NCBI GenBank assembly: GCA_946486375.1
Contig: CAMLTW010000006.1
Location: forward strand, 62,001-126,000
From: an uncultured Rikenellaceae bacterium
GTDB lineage: Bacteria; Bacteroidota; Bacteroidia; Bacteroidales; Rikenellaceae
Direction: 5' to 3'
DNA length: 64,000 bases
Below are positions 43,763 to 52,825 of the stretch, one piece after another (within the stretch, counting starts at the first letter, position 1; every line of letters begins with the position of its first letter). The notes below the pieces were generated by a model. It was not told the DNA's origin. It was given only the letters and a program-made list of their open reading frames with translations, and did not search any database. Made by a program: the position numbers and the translations under genes.

Positions 43763-45139
43763 ATGAGAAAAACGATATATCTTTTGCTGGCATCTTTTGG
43801 TTTGGGGGCTTGCAATTATTTGGACATCGAACCGGTGGGAAAGGTGATTCCCCACAAGGTGACCGAGTTCCGGGCCTTAATGGTGAGCGGATATCAACGA
43901 TATCCGTGGAGTGCGGGAAAGTGTTATACCGGATTGCTTTCGGATGAGGCGGACAGTTTGTACAAGGAAGAGTTTTTCGGAGATGAAGGGGTACCATTGG
44001 AATATAACCTGACCTGGCAGTATGATGGCCGGATGCGGGAATACGAATGGAGGATGTATTATCATTCCATTTTTCTGGCCAATTCGGTGATCGGAGGTGT
44101 CATGGGGGCGGATCAGGATTCGGAAGAGAGCAAGGAGCAGATCATGGCCGAAGCTTATGCCATGCGGGCATACAACCATTTCGAACTGGTGAACCTGTAT
44201 GCCAAATGGTACGATCCGGCTACGGCGGCTACGGATAAAGGAGTGCCGATCTCGATCTATACCGACATCGAGCAGCCTTACGAGCCGAATACCGTGACGG
44301 AAGTGTACGGACAGATCGTGTCCGATCTGGACAGTGCGGCTTTGCTGATGCAGGTGGATGTGCAAACGGATGTAAACCTGAACTATCGGTTCTCCAAAAA
44401 AGCATTGAAGGCTTTCGATGCCCGGGTACGGCTGTATATGCAGGATTGGCAAAAGGCCTATGATGTGGCTACTTCTCTCCTGCCTGTATGCGAATTGCAG
44501 AATCTGGAAGGGATAACCGGTTATTCGGATAAAAAATTGCCGTGGAAGGCCACAAGCGTGGAAGCGATTCTGGCTTTGGATCGGCCCTTTGCCGGTGGAA
44601 ACGGTGACCTGCGCAATGCTGCGATGCTTTCGGATCAAATGCTGGGTCTGTTGGATCCGACGGATTATCGCCGGAACTTCATCAAGAAAAAAAACCGTTA
44701 TGAAAACATGGATTATGCCAATCCTATTTTAGTCGGTTACAGTGTGGACAGGAGCAGCACCGACCGCATTTCCATCCGTTCGGCGGAGGTGTGGCTGATC
44801 GCTGCGGAAGCGGCGGCGCACCTGCCCGGCAAGCTGCAGGAGGCGAAGAATTACCTGACCGAAGTGCAGAAAAACCGGTTCACTCCGGAAGGTGCCGCTG
44901 CCAAGAAGGCTGAGGTGGATGCAATGGACGAGGCCGCCCTGCTGACCGAGATCTACAACGAACGGGCGCGGGAATTCCTGATGGAAGGACATCGCTGGTT
45001 CGACCTGCGCCGGACGACCCGGCCCCGGATCGAGAAGATCGTGGACGGAAGCACCTATGTGTTGCAGCAGAACGACAGCCGGTACGTGTTGCCGTATCCG
45101 TTCTCGGCGGTGGAAAGCAATCCGGAATTGGGGAAATAA
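43763..45139 (+). CDS. SusD/RagB-family surface lipoprotein 1
   Basis: 458 residues. Lipoprotein signal MRKTIYLLLASFGLGAC with Cys17, followed by NYLDIEPVGKVIPH, the usual SusD mature start. TPR-like helices (EQIMAEAYAMRAYNHFELVNLYAKWY) and a C-terminal NERAREFLMEGHRWFDLRRTTR block are characteristic. It caps the SusC channel encoded 12 bases upstream and binds the ligand. Base use is less GC-rich than the surrounding housekeeping genes. The ATG at 43763 is used; the upstream TTG is unlikely. Confidence 0.95.
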   Translation: MRKTIYLLLASFGLGACNYLDIEPVGKVIPHKVTEFRALMVSGYQRYPWSAGKCYTGLLSDEADSLYKEEFFGDEGVPLEYNLTWQYDGRMREYEWRMYYHSIFLANSVIGGVMGADQDSEESKEQIMAEAYAMRAYNHFELVNLYAKWYDPATAATDKGVPISIYTDIEQPYEPNTVTEVYGQIVSDLDSAALLMQVDVQTDVNLNYRFSKKALKAFDARVRLYMQDWQKAYDVATSLLPVCELQNLEGITGYSDKKLPWKATSVEAILALDRPFAGGNGDLRNAAMLSDQMLGLLDPTDYRRNFIKKKNRYENMDYANPILVGYSVDRSSTDRISIRSAEVWLIAAEAAAHLPGKLQEAKNYLTEVQKNRFTPEGAAAKKAEVDAMDEAALLTEIYNERAREFLMEGHRWFDLRRTTRPRIEKIVDGSTYVLQQNDSRYVLPYPFSAVESNPELGK

Positions 45140-45160
45140 ATTCCGGTGCATATTTTGCGA

Positions 45161-45192
45161 AACGATCCGTAAATTTACGGATCGTTTTTTTT
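45161..45192 (+). terminator. Terminator after SusCD pair 1
   Basis: A 13-bp perfect inverted repeat AACGATCCGTAAA/TTTACGGATCGTT (45161-45173 with 45174-45186) runs into T8. It separates susD 1 from the response regulator. Confidence 0.85.
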
Positions 45193-45227
45193 CGTATCTT
45201 GTAACGCTTTTTAACGGCGGCAAACAG

Positions 45228-45965
45228 ATGAAGACAATTATCGTCGAGGACGAACCCCTTTCCACGGATGAATTGCGGAACTGCCTGAAAGAGGTGGCGC
45301 CCCGGATAGAGGTGGCGGCGGTCGCCCGTTCGGTGAAGGAGGCCGTGGAGGTGATCGGCAGCACACCGCACGATTTGATCTTCATGGACATCCACCTGGG
45401 GGACGGAAACAGTTTCGACATTTTCAAGCAGGTGAAAGTGTCTGTGCCCGTGATTTTCATCACGGCCTACGATACGTATGCGTTGAAGGCTTTCGAGAAT
45501 CAGGGAATCGACTATCTGTTGAAGCCTTTCGGCCGGGAAGATTTGCGCCGGGCGCTGGACAAACTCGATCTGTTGTCGCGCAGTGCGCCCGGTGCGGGGA
45601 ATGTTCGGGAGCAACTGCCCTATCAGGAACGGTTTCTGGTGAATATGGGGGCCCGGATGAAGTCGGTGTCCGTGGGGGAAATCGCTTATTTCATGGCGGA
45701 CGGCAAATATCTGCACTTGTATACGCATGGGGGGAACGATTACATCCTCGACCAGACCATCGCCGGGGTAAGCGGACGCGTCTCCCCGTCCCGTTTTTTC
45801 CGCATCAATCGGAAATTCATCGTCAGTTTCGACGCCATCCGCGAGATGGTGCGCTATTCCAACAACCGGATCAAAATCACGCTTTTCCCGCCGCCGCCCG
45901 AAAATCAAGAATCCATCGTGAGCGCCGACCGGGTGCAGGAGTTCCGGGCCTGGCTGAACCGGTAG
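45228..45965 (+). CDS. LytTR-family response regulator
   Basis: 245 residues. Receiver domain 1-120 with acidic pocket EDE (7-9), phospho-acceptor D54 (LIFMDIHLGDG), T/S in FITAYD and K in LLKPF. LytTR DNA-binding domain about 135-245 (FLVNMGARMKSVSVGEIAYFM, SRFFRINRKFIVSFDAI). It should bind direct repeats upstream of target promoters. It lies after SusCD pair 1 and before pair 2; the matching kinase type is at 35804. It is set off from susD 1 by a terminator, so it has its own promoter, not clearly identified (TATCTTGT at 45195 is a weak candidate). Confidence 0.94.
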   Translation: MKTIIVEDEPLSTDELRNCLKEVAPRIEVAAVARSVKEAVEVIGSTPHDLIFMDIHLGDGNSFDIFKQVKVSVPVIFITAYDTYALKAFENQGIDYLLKPFGREDLRRALDKLDLLSRSAPGAGNVREQLPYQERFLVNMGARMKSVSVGEIAYFMADGKYLHLYTHGGNDYILDQTIAGVSGRVSPSRFFRINRKFIVSFDAIREMVRYSNNRIKITLFPPPPENQESIVSADRVQEFRAWLNR

Positions 45966-46470
45966 GGGCAAAGGAAGCGAAACGGTCATTTTATGGACAT
46001 CGTCTCCTGGAATAGCCGGTTCGTAGCCGGATTTAGTAGAGCATTCCGGACAGTTCCGGTCGTTCCGAAAGCGGACGAGAACAGGTTCGCAGGGAAATTC
46101 CGGCATTCGGGGATACCTTACAGGGCGAATTTTCCGTAAGGGAAAAGAAAAATAAAAAAATGATTTTTTTTACCTAAATTTTGTTTTTCTGCGAATTATC
46201 CCTAAAATTGTAAACACGGAACGAAAGGAAATGGCGAAATCCCGCATGACCCACCGGGAAAATGCCTGAACGTTTTCCGATAGCTGTTGATACTGATCCG
46301 AATCCGAACGTTTTGCATGAAGCAGATCTTCCATATTGCGAAATGGAGAAACTTCCCTTCCGGTTTTTCGAAGGAAGTGAAGGGAGCATTTGTGGGTGCA
46401 GGCGAGTGTGTTTTCGCAAACATGCATTTTTTCCGGCAGGGAAATTTGGATAAGTGTGAAAAAATGTTAA

Positions 46471-46492
46471 CACACACACACACACACACACA
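46471..46492. repeat. (CA)11 dinucleotide microsatellite
   Basis: Eleven uninterrupted CA units, 156 bases before the SusC 2 start codon. It is the only simple-sequence tract of this length I see in the window. Length change by slippage could alter promoter geometry. Confidence 0.95.
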
Positions 46493-46524
46493 GGTAGGTA
46501 ACCGTACCTTACTGTTTTATGACC

Positions 46525-46570
46525 GGCACCGGCCGAAGAATGTCTTTCTTCGGCCGGTGCCGTGTTTTTG
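46525..46570 (+). terminator. Strong 16-bp hairpin in the SusC 2 leader
   Basis: GGCACCGGCCGAAGAA pairs perfectly with TTCTTCGGCCGGTGCC (46525-46540 with 46546-46561), loop TGTCT, followed by GTGTTTTTGTG. It can end an upstream transcript or act as an attenuator or stabilising leader hairpin for the SusC gene, which starts 87 bases later. Confidence 0.65.
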
Positions 46571-46647
46571 TGTCTATCCCCGATTCGAAGGCGAATCGGT
46601 TCATCCTTCGACCCACCAATTAATCTAACTTAAAATAACTTAATTCC

Positions 46648-49600
46648 ATGAAGCAAACAGACGCAGGAAAACGGAATCGGACGAAAGGTCTCCTCGCATG
46701 GGGGCTTTTGTTCTCGATGTTTTTGTTCGGTGCGACCGGCCTGTCCGCCCAGCAAAAACGCATCACGGGTACGGTCAGCGACGCCAACGGCCCGCTGACC
46801 GGGGTAGCGGTGACTGTGAAAGGGACTTCGCACGGGGTGACCACGGACGGTCAGGGGCGCTATACGATCAGCGTCGTACCGGCCAACGTGCTCGAATTCT
46901 CCTTTATCGGTTATCAGACCCAGGAAATCGAAGTGGGAAGCAAGACCCGCATCGACGTGACGATGAAGGACGATGCTACGGACATCGACGAAGTCGTGGT
47001 GATCGGTTACGGTACGGTCAAGAAACGCGACCTGACCGGGGCCGTATCCATGGTGAAAAGCCAGGACCTGAAAATGGCTCCGGTGGCCAACGCCGTGGAA
47101 GCGTTGCAGGGACGCGTGGCCGGGCTGGATATCACCCGCGAATCGGGGAAAGCCAACTCGGGCATGAATATCCTGCTCCGGGGTACCCGTTCGCTGACGG
47201 CCAGCAACGAACCGATCTACATCATCGACGGGATTCAGGGAAGCATTTCCAACCTGAACCCGAACGATATCGCTTCGATCGACATCCTGAAGGACGCTTC
47301 CTCGACTGCTATTTACGGTTCGGCAGGGGCCAACGGGGTCATCATCATCACCACCAAGCAGGCGGATAAAGGGAAAGTGCAGGTCGATTTCGACGCTTAT
47401 GTGGGGGTCAACGGTTTCCCGAAATTTCCCCGCGCCTTGCAGGGCGACGCGTGGTTGAATTACCTCGAAGAAGGATTCAAGGCGTCCAACGGACATGCTT
47501 CCGAAAGCATGAACGAATTGCTGACGGCTTGGGGGTATGCCCCTTCCATCCTCGAACCTTACATCAAGGACGGCAAATGGGTCGACTGGGTGGACGAAAC
47601 CCTGAAAACAGGGGTGCAGCAGAATTACAGCATTTCCGTGCGCGGCGGCAACGAAACCACGCAAGGGTATTTCTCGCTGGGCTATAATTCTACCGGCGGG
47701 ATATACAAGAACGACAAATCCGACATGTACACCATGCGGGCAGGCGTGAACACCCAGATCCGGAAATGGATCAAGGCAGGGATTCAGACCGGTTTGAGCT
47801 GGAAAGACAACGATTCCCGCAACAGCCGGATCAACAAAACGTTCGATATGGCACCGCTGGGAGACGTCTACGATGCCGAAGGCAACATCAACGTTTATCC
47901 CATCGAAGGGGATCAATCTACCGTCAGTCTGCTGGCCGACGACGTGCCGGGAACGTTCGAAAACAATTCCAAGTCTCTCAACGTGACGATCAATCCTTAC
48001 GTGGACCTGACGCTGGCCAAGGGGCTTACGTTCCGGTCGATTCTGGGGGCTTCGCTTTCCAACGGTCGTACGGGGCAGTTCAACAGCGACCACGTTTACA
48101 TGTCTTTGGTCGGTTCTTCCGCCCCGATCCGGAATGCGAATTACGACACGAGCACCGGGTACAGTTACACGTGGGAAAACATCGCCAACTACGACGTGAC
48201 GATCGCCGACGACCATGACCTGACGGCTACCCTGATTTCTTCGTGGAGCAACAACCAGAGCGAAAAGTCTTCGGCCTACAACGAAGGATTTCTCTATGAC
48301 GAATTCCTGTATTACAGCCTCTCTTCCGGAACCAATCCTTCCGTCAGCTCTTCCTACACCCAGAAGAAGAAGCTTTCTTTCGCCGGGCGTATCAACTATG
48401 CTTATAAGGGAAAATACCTGCTGACCGTATCGAGCCGCTGGGACGGAGCGTCGCAGCTGGCCAACCAGTGGGACGTCTTCCCGGCTGCGGCCGTGGCCTG
48501 GCGGATTTCCGACGAAAAATTCATGGAAGGAACCCGCGGCTGGCTCGATAACCTGAAATTGCGTGTGGGATACGGGGTTTCCGGGAACGCCAATATCGCC
48601 GCGTACGTGACCAAAACCGAAGTGACCAGCACGGGGTTGGATGCCATCAACCTGGGATCGGGTCAATTGACTACCAGCGTGTTGTCGAAAGCCATGGGGA
48701 ATCCGAATCTGGGCTGGGAAAAATCTTATAACGTGAATGTGGGGCTGGATTTCAGCCTGTTCAACAACCGGATCGACGCCTCGCTGGAATGGTATGACAC
48801 CGACACGAAAGATGTGCTCTACAAACGGAAAATGCCTTTCACCAGCGGCGGTTTCACGGCGAAAAATGCCTATGAGATGATGTCTAACATCGCCCGGATG
48901 CACAACCGGGGGATCGAAGTGACCCTGAATACCCGGAACATCGCCACCAAAGCGTTCCAATGGAATTCCACCCTGACTTTCGCCTATAACAAGGAACAGG
49001 TGAAGAGCATCGACCTGGGAAGCGGTACGTCGGTGGAGGATCTGATTTCGCTGGGGCTGTACATGGGGCATCCGAAAAGCACGAAATTCGGGTACAAGAA
49101 ACTGGGTATCTGGCAGAAGGGCGAGGAAGCCGACGCGGCGGTGTTCGGCCTGTTGCCGGGCGACGTGAAGGTGCAGTCGAACCTGACTAAAAAGGCCGAC
49201 GGCGTTTGGGTGGACAAGGACGGCACGGAATACACGGCCGAAAATCCGTATACCATCTCGGCCGACGACCGGGTGATTTACGGTCAGGGTTCCCCCAAGT
49301 GGACGCTCGGTTTCCAGAACTCCTTCTACTGGAAGAATTTCGACCTGAACGTGTTCCTTACGATGCGCTGGGGGCATATGATCAACGGAGGGATGCTCGG
49401 TTTGTTCCGTTACGGAGCCAAGAACCTGCCCGACAACTATAATTACTGGACGGAAGACAATCCGACCAACGACTATCCGCGGCCTTACCTAAACCGGCCG
49501 GATGCCGACTATTCGTCGCCGACTTCGGGGTTGGGCGCCGTGGACGGATCGTATATGAAGATCAAGAACATCACGCTGGGTTACTCCCTGCCGGCCAAAA

Positions 49601-49767
49601 TTTGCTCCAAGCTGGGCATGTCGCGGCTGCGGGTGTACGGAACCGTGACCAATCCGCTCATCGTTTCCAAGAGCCACCTGCTGAAAGGACTCGACCCGGA
49701 AACGGGAGCCAGCGATTCCTTCCCGCTCTACCGACAGCTGGTGTTCGGCGTCAATTTCTCATTCTAA
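46648..49767 (+). CDS. SusC/RagA-family TonB-dependent outer-membrane transporter 2
   Basis: 1039 residues. Signal peptide with hydrophobic core LLAWGLLFSMFLFGATG cut near LSA-QQK. Ig-like domain about 38-110 (ITGTVSDANGPLTGVAVTVK), TonB box region DIDEVVVIGYGTVKKRDLTG, plug with ANSGMNILLRGTRSLTASNE and SIDILKDASSTAIYGSAGA, then a barrel ending in FGVNFSF. It is shorter than transporter 1 and of a different subgroup (canonical VVVIGYG). It forms a pair with the SusD gene 18 bases downstream. No glycoside hydrolase, lyase or protease is adjacent, so the ligand cannot be guessed. Confidence 0.97.
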   Translation: MKQTDAGKRNRTKGLLAWGLLFSMFLFGATGLSAQQKRITGTVSDANGPLTGVAVTVKGTSHGVTTDGQGRYTISVVPANVLEFSFIGYQTQEIEVGSKTRIDVTMKDDATDIDEVVVIGYGTVKKRDLTGAVSMVKSQDLKMAPVANAVEALQGRVAGLDITRESGKANSGMNILLRGTRSLTASNEPIYIIDGIQGSISNLNPNDIASIDILKDASSTAIYGSAGANGVIIITTKQADKGKVQVDFDAYVGVNGFPKFPRALQGDAWLNYLEEGFKASNGHASESMNELLTAWGYAPSILEPYIKDGKWVDWVDETLKTGVQQNYSISVRGGNETTQGYFSLGYNSTGGIYKNDKSDMYTMRAGVNTQIRKWIKAGIQTGLSWKDNDSRNSRINKTFDMAPLGDVYDAEGNINVYPIEGDQSTVSLLADDVPGTFENNSKSLNVTINPYVDLTLAKGLTFRSILGASLSNGRTGQFNSDHVYMSLVGSSAPIRNANYDTSTGYSYTWENIANYDVTIADDHDLTATLISSWSNNQSEKSSAYNEGFLYDEFLYYSLSSGTNPSVSSSYTQKKKLSFAGRINYAYKGKYLLTVSSRWDGASQLANQWDVFPAAAVAWRISDEKFMEGTRGWLDNLKLRVGYGVSGNANIAAYVTKTEVTSTGLDAINLGSGQLTTSVLSKAMGNPNLGWEKSYNVNVGLDFSLFNNRIDASLEWYDTDTKDVLYKRKMPFTSGGFTAKNAYEMMSNIARMHNRGIEVTLNTRNIATKAFQWNSTLTFAYNKEQVKSIDLGSGTSVEDLISLGLYMGHPKSTKFGYKKLGIWQKGEEADAAVFGLLPGDVKVQSNLTKKADGVWVDKDGTEYTAENPYTISADDRVIYGQGSPKWTLGFQNSFYWKNFDLNVFLTMRWGHMINGGMLGLFRYGAKNLPDNYNYWTEDNPTNDYPRPYLNRPDADYSSPTSGLGAVDGSYMKIKNITLGYSLPAKICSKLGMSRLRVYGTVTNPLIVSKSHLLKGLDPETGASDSFPLYRQLVFGVNFSF

Positions 49768-49785
49768 TCTAAACAGGTATAAAAG

Positions 49786-51669
49786 ATGAAAAGATTACAT
49801 AAAGCGATAGCGTTGGCGGCGGTTGTAGTCGGCGGGGCATTTTCTGCCTGCTCGCTGGACGAGTACAATCCTTCGACCGTTTCTTTGGACATTGCTTACA
49901 AACACAGGGACGGATACGAAAGCCTAATCAATTACTGTTACGACGGCCTTTACTATTTCTATGGCAAGATCGATGGGATCGGTGCGATGGAGACAGGAAC
50001 CGACCTTTGGGCGAATGTGAAGGATACTGAAGACGGTTTTATTCTTTACAACAGTAAGATGAATACCGAACTGGGTACGCTGGCCACTATTTGGAATGGG
50101 TTTTACTCCACGGTGAACTATTGCAATACGGCTATTTTTTATGCCAAAACGGTAGACGGTTACGATTCTCAGTCCGAACTGAATGCCAAGGTGGCCGAAG
50201 CCTATTTTCTGCGGGCGTGGTCGAACTGGCACATCGTGGAACAGTTCGGGGGCGTTGTGCTGTCGACGGAGCCTTCTTCCGAAACGGGGGTGGTGAACAG
50301 TCCGGTACGGAGCAGCGAAGCGGATTTTTACGACAAGTCGATCATCCCCGACCTGCAGTTCGCCTGCCAGTGGCTGCCGGATAAGAAATCGGCGGAACGG
50401 GGACGGGTGACGAAAGCGGCCGCCTATGCGATGTTGGCCAAAGCCTGCTTGCAGCGCACCCGGCTGGGCGACAAGGAAACATATGCTAAAATGGCTTTGG
50501 AGGCTGCGCAGGAGCTGATCAACAATCAAGGCAAATACGGAATCGGTCTGTGGCTCAGCGATGCGAATGAGTCGGGTTTCGCCAAGTTGTGGGCCGGAGA
50601 GAACAACAAGGACAACAAGGAATTCATTTTCCTGGAAGCGGTGGACCATGTGGATTTCAAGAATCCGGCTACGAAGAACCGCGGACGTACGCGTCAGTAT
50701 TATCTGCCTGATCTGCAAGCCGTAGGAAAACCCTGGGGAACGCAGGAAAGCGATACTTGGTACGGTCGGGCCAACACGCGGACGTTCAAACCGACCAAGT
50801 ACCTGCTGACGGAGATTTTCGAACCGGTTCCGGATCCGGCGGATACCCGTTTCGCCAATACATTCTTCTATGAATACTACAACGCCAGCTGGGGAGACGT
50901 GACCATTACGCAGGCGATGGCCGACCAATACGGCAAAGACGCTTCGGTTGTCGGGAAAAAGATTCTGAATACCGCGCAAGCCGAAAATCCCTCTACCCGA
51001 TTCAGTGGATGGAGTACAACCTGGCGGTCTTGCGTGATCAATATGGATAAGGATGAAGACGGAGATGGTTTTCTGGACGGCCTTTCCGTCTACACGCCGA
51101 ACTGGACGATTTCGGCGGACGACAAGGCCAAGATGCCTTTCCTGGTCAACGATCCTTCCGATATGTTCCCGTATAGCGACAACCACCGGTGGACGGAAGA
51201 CGTGAACCGGAAAGAAATCTTCCCGGCGATGAGAAAGTTCTCGGACTGGATGTGGTGCTATGACCGGCAGTATTGGGAAGGGGACATTCCGATCATCCGG
51301 CTGGGCGAAGTGTACCTGATCGCTGCCGAAGCGGCGCTGCTCTACAACAACGATCAAGCGACGGCTGCGGGCTACGTGAATACCATTCGCAAACGGGCTG
51401 CCGTGACGGGGCGTGAAAACGAAATGGTGGTAGCGGACGGCGACGTGACGCTCGATTTTCTCGTGGCCGAACGGGCCCGCGAACTGACCGGGGAACAGGT
51501 GCGCTGGTACGACCTGAAACGGATGGGCAAGCTGACGACCGAATATCTGGGCTATACCAATCCGGATATTCAGAATTTCGATCCGGCGAAGCATACGGTT
51601 CGTCCGATTCCGCAGTCCTTCCTGGATGCCATTGCGAACCCGGATGAATTCGGAAACAACGGATATTAA
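49786..51669 (+). CDS. SusD/RagB-family surface lipoprotein 2
   Basis: 627 residues, larger than pair 1's SusD. Lipoprotein signal MKRLHKAIALAAVVVGGAFSAC with Cys22, then SLDEYNPSTVSLD. TPR-type helices (VAEAYFLRAWSNWHIVEQFGG) and the C-terminal block ERARELTGEQVRWYDLKRMGKL are the SusD signature. The KDEDGDGFLDG segment near residue 425 resembles a calcium-binding loop. It follows transporter 2 directly and is followed by a strong terminator, so pair 2 appears to be a two-gene transcript. Confidence 0.96.
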   Translation: MKRLHKAIALAAVVVGGAFSACSLDEYNPSTVSLDIAYKHRDGYESLINYCYDGLYYFYGKIDGIGAMETGTDLWANVKDTEDGFILYNSKMNTELGTLATIWNGFYSTVNYCNTAIFYAKTVDGYDSQSELNAKVAEAYFLRAWSNWHIVEQFGGVVLSTEPSSETGVVNSPVRSSEADFYDKSIIPDLQFACQWLPDKKSAERGRVTKAAAYAMLAKACLQRTRLGDKETYAKMALEAAQELINNQGKYGIGLWLSDANESGFAKLWAGENNKDNKEFIFLEAVDHVDFKNPATKNRGRTRQYYLPDLQAVGKPWGTQESDTWYGRANTRTFKPTKYLLTEIFEPVPDPADTRFANTFFYEYYNASWGDVTITQAMADQYGKDASVVGKKILNTAQAENPSTRFSGWSTTWRSCVINMDKDEDGDGFLDGLSVYTPNWTISADDKAKMPFLVNDPSDMFPYSDNHRWTEDVNRKEIFPAMRKFSDWMWCYDRQYWEGDIPIIRLGEVYLIAAEAALLYNNDQATAAGYVNTIRKRAAVTGRENEMVVADGDVTLDFLVAERARELTGEQVRWYDLKRMGKLTTEYLGYTNPDIQNFDPAKHTVRPIPQSFLDAIANPDEFGNNGY

Positions 51670-51730
51670 GCGTGTGGAGCGCACCCGTTCCGGGCGGGTT
51701 TGAAAATTAGGGGCCCGGAGGCGGGGTTTA

Positions 51731-51766
51731 CCGGGATCGCGGCCAGCCGCGATCCCGGTTCTTTTT
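51731..51766 (+). terminator. Terminator of SusCD pair 2
   Basis: A 13-bp stem CCGGGATCGCGGC/GCCGCGATCCCGG (51731-51743 with 51746-51758) followed by TTCTTTTT. Confidence 0.85.
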
Positions 51767-51805
51767 GTACTCCGTTTCCGAATGCTTTCGGGGCTGCGGA
51801 TACCG

Positions 51806-51837
51806 AACGACGGAAGAGTGGAAACTCTTCCGTCGTT
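51806..51837. terminator. Hairpin between convergent transcripts
   Basis: A perfect 14-bp stem AACGACGGAAGAGT/ACTCTTCCGTCGTT with loop GGAA. It is a possible terminator for the minus-strand gene that ends at 51976; T tracts are short on both sides. Confidence 0.5.
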
Positions 51838-51975
51838 TCGTGGTAGAAGGTACAAGAGGTGTCGTTCTTTCGCTACCGGCAGGAAAGTCTTTCCTCATTC
51901 GTCCGGCGCACAGGCCGCCGGGGAAACGAATTCCTGTCCCGCCTCCGGAAAGGAGAAACGCTGCGTCCGGTTTCG

Positions 51976-52236
51976 CTATTTGTGCGATTTGAACGTTTCC
52001 TGGATGCTGTCTTTTGCTTCCTGCGCCTTTTCCTTGACGATGTCGGCGGCCTGCGTCGTTTTTTCCTTGACGGTGTTTTTGGCATGCGTGGCCTGATCCC
52101 GGATGTTGTCCACCCAGTTGTCGAACTGGCTGTTGACCCGATCGGTTTCGAATTCGGCATGCGTGTTGGCGTTTCCGGTCCCTTCGTTCAGGGTTTCCCG
52201 AAGATCCTCCACTTCGCGATTCATGTTCTTGAACAT
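51976..52236 (-). CDS. Small hydrophilic helical (LEA-like) protein
   Basis: 86 residues, no signal peptide, one Trp and no Cys, very rich in Lys, Glu, Asp, Thr, Asn and Ala. The C-terminal half (TVKEKTTQAADIVKEKAQEAKDSIQETF) shows an 11-residue-like amphipathic pattern resembling late-embryogenesis-abundant and related stress proteins. I do not recognise a named family. It lies 56 bases after the GlsB-type stress membrane protein on the same strand, which suggests a shared stress role. Alternative start at 52224. Confidence 0.6.
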   Translation of the reverse strand: MFKNMNREVEDLRETLNEGTGNANTHAEFETDRVNSQFDNWVDNIRDQATHAKNTVKEKTTQAADIVKEKAQEAKDSIQETFKSHK

Positions 52237-52292
52237 ATGCTTGAGGTATTAAACGGTTGATTACTGGTTTTCGGATGAAGCGTCGTTTCGGG

Positions 52293-52550
52293 TCACCGTT
52301 TCCGGTCGGAGCGGCGCGTGATGAGGGAAACGATCCAGAGCAGGATGATGGCCCCGATCAAAGCGGTGAGGAGGCTGCCTATGGTTCCGACCGCCACGAT
52401 GCCGAAAAGGCTCAGGAGCCAGCCGCCCAACACGCCGCCGATGATGCCCACGATGATGTTCAGGATCAGGCCGGAGCCGCTTCCTTTCATGATGAGGTTG
52501 GCCAGCCACCCGGCTACCAGCCCGATAAGAATGTACCACAGAAAATACAT
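52293..52550 (-). CDS. GlsB/YeaQ/YmgE family stress-response membrane protein
   Basis: An 85-residue inner-membrane protein with three glycine-rich helices. GLVAGWLANLIMKGSGSGLILNIIVGIIGGVLGG is the transglycosylase-associated signature (positions about 9-43; quoted only as landmarks GWLANLIMKG and GIIGGVLGGWLL). Family members are induced by general or envelope stress; no enzymatic role is established. The ATG at 52550 is clear. It is probably transcribed together with the LEA-like gene downstream. Confidence 0.9.
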   Translation of the reverse strand: MYFLWYILIGLVAGWLANLIMKGSGSGLILNIIVGIIGGVLGGWLLSLFGIVAVGTIGSLLTALIGAIILLWIVSLITRRSDRKR

Positions 52551-52825
52551 AGTCTTTGCGTTTTAATCGTTATTAATTGAGAACTAGAAATGTCGCCTTT
52601 TCCGGCGGGAAAGATACGTCTCGGCGCAGTGCGGTTGCCGATGGCGTTTCCCGCAGAGTACCGTTGCAAAAAACGTGCGATGTTTCCGGTGCCCGGAAAA
52701 CAAACCCGATTTTGTGCGGGGAAGCCCCTGACTGTTCAGAAGGGCCTGAGAATGCGGTGCGACGGAGACCGTGCTCCCTTTTTCCGGCATTCCGGGGAAA
52801 ACTTCCGAGTGTCGCAGTCAAGCGG

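Larger units (their letters stand above)
45966..46647 (+). other. 680-base gene-free leader region before SusCD pair 2
   Basis: No open frame here has neighbour-like codon use. The stretch is AT-rich from about 46140. It contains a near-consensus TAAATTTTG around 46176, TTTG at 46445, a (CA)11 tract, a weak -7-like TACCTTAC at 46505 and a perfect 16-bp hairpin at 46525. It could hold the SusC 2 promoter, LytTR sites and possibly a small RNA. Confidence 0.6.
51670..51975. other. Gene-free stretch after SusCD pair 2
   Basis: Contains two strong hairpins (51731-51758 and 51806-51837) and no other supported element. Confidence 0.5.

Noticed and set aside
46630..49377. A 915-codon open frame on the minus strand
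   Set aside because: Antisense to the complete SusC 2 gene; composition is typical of a shadow frame.
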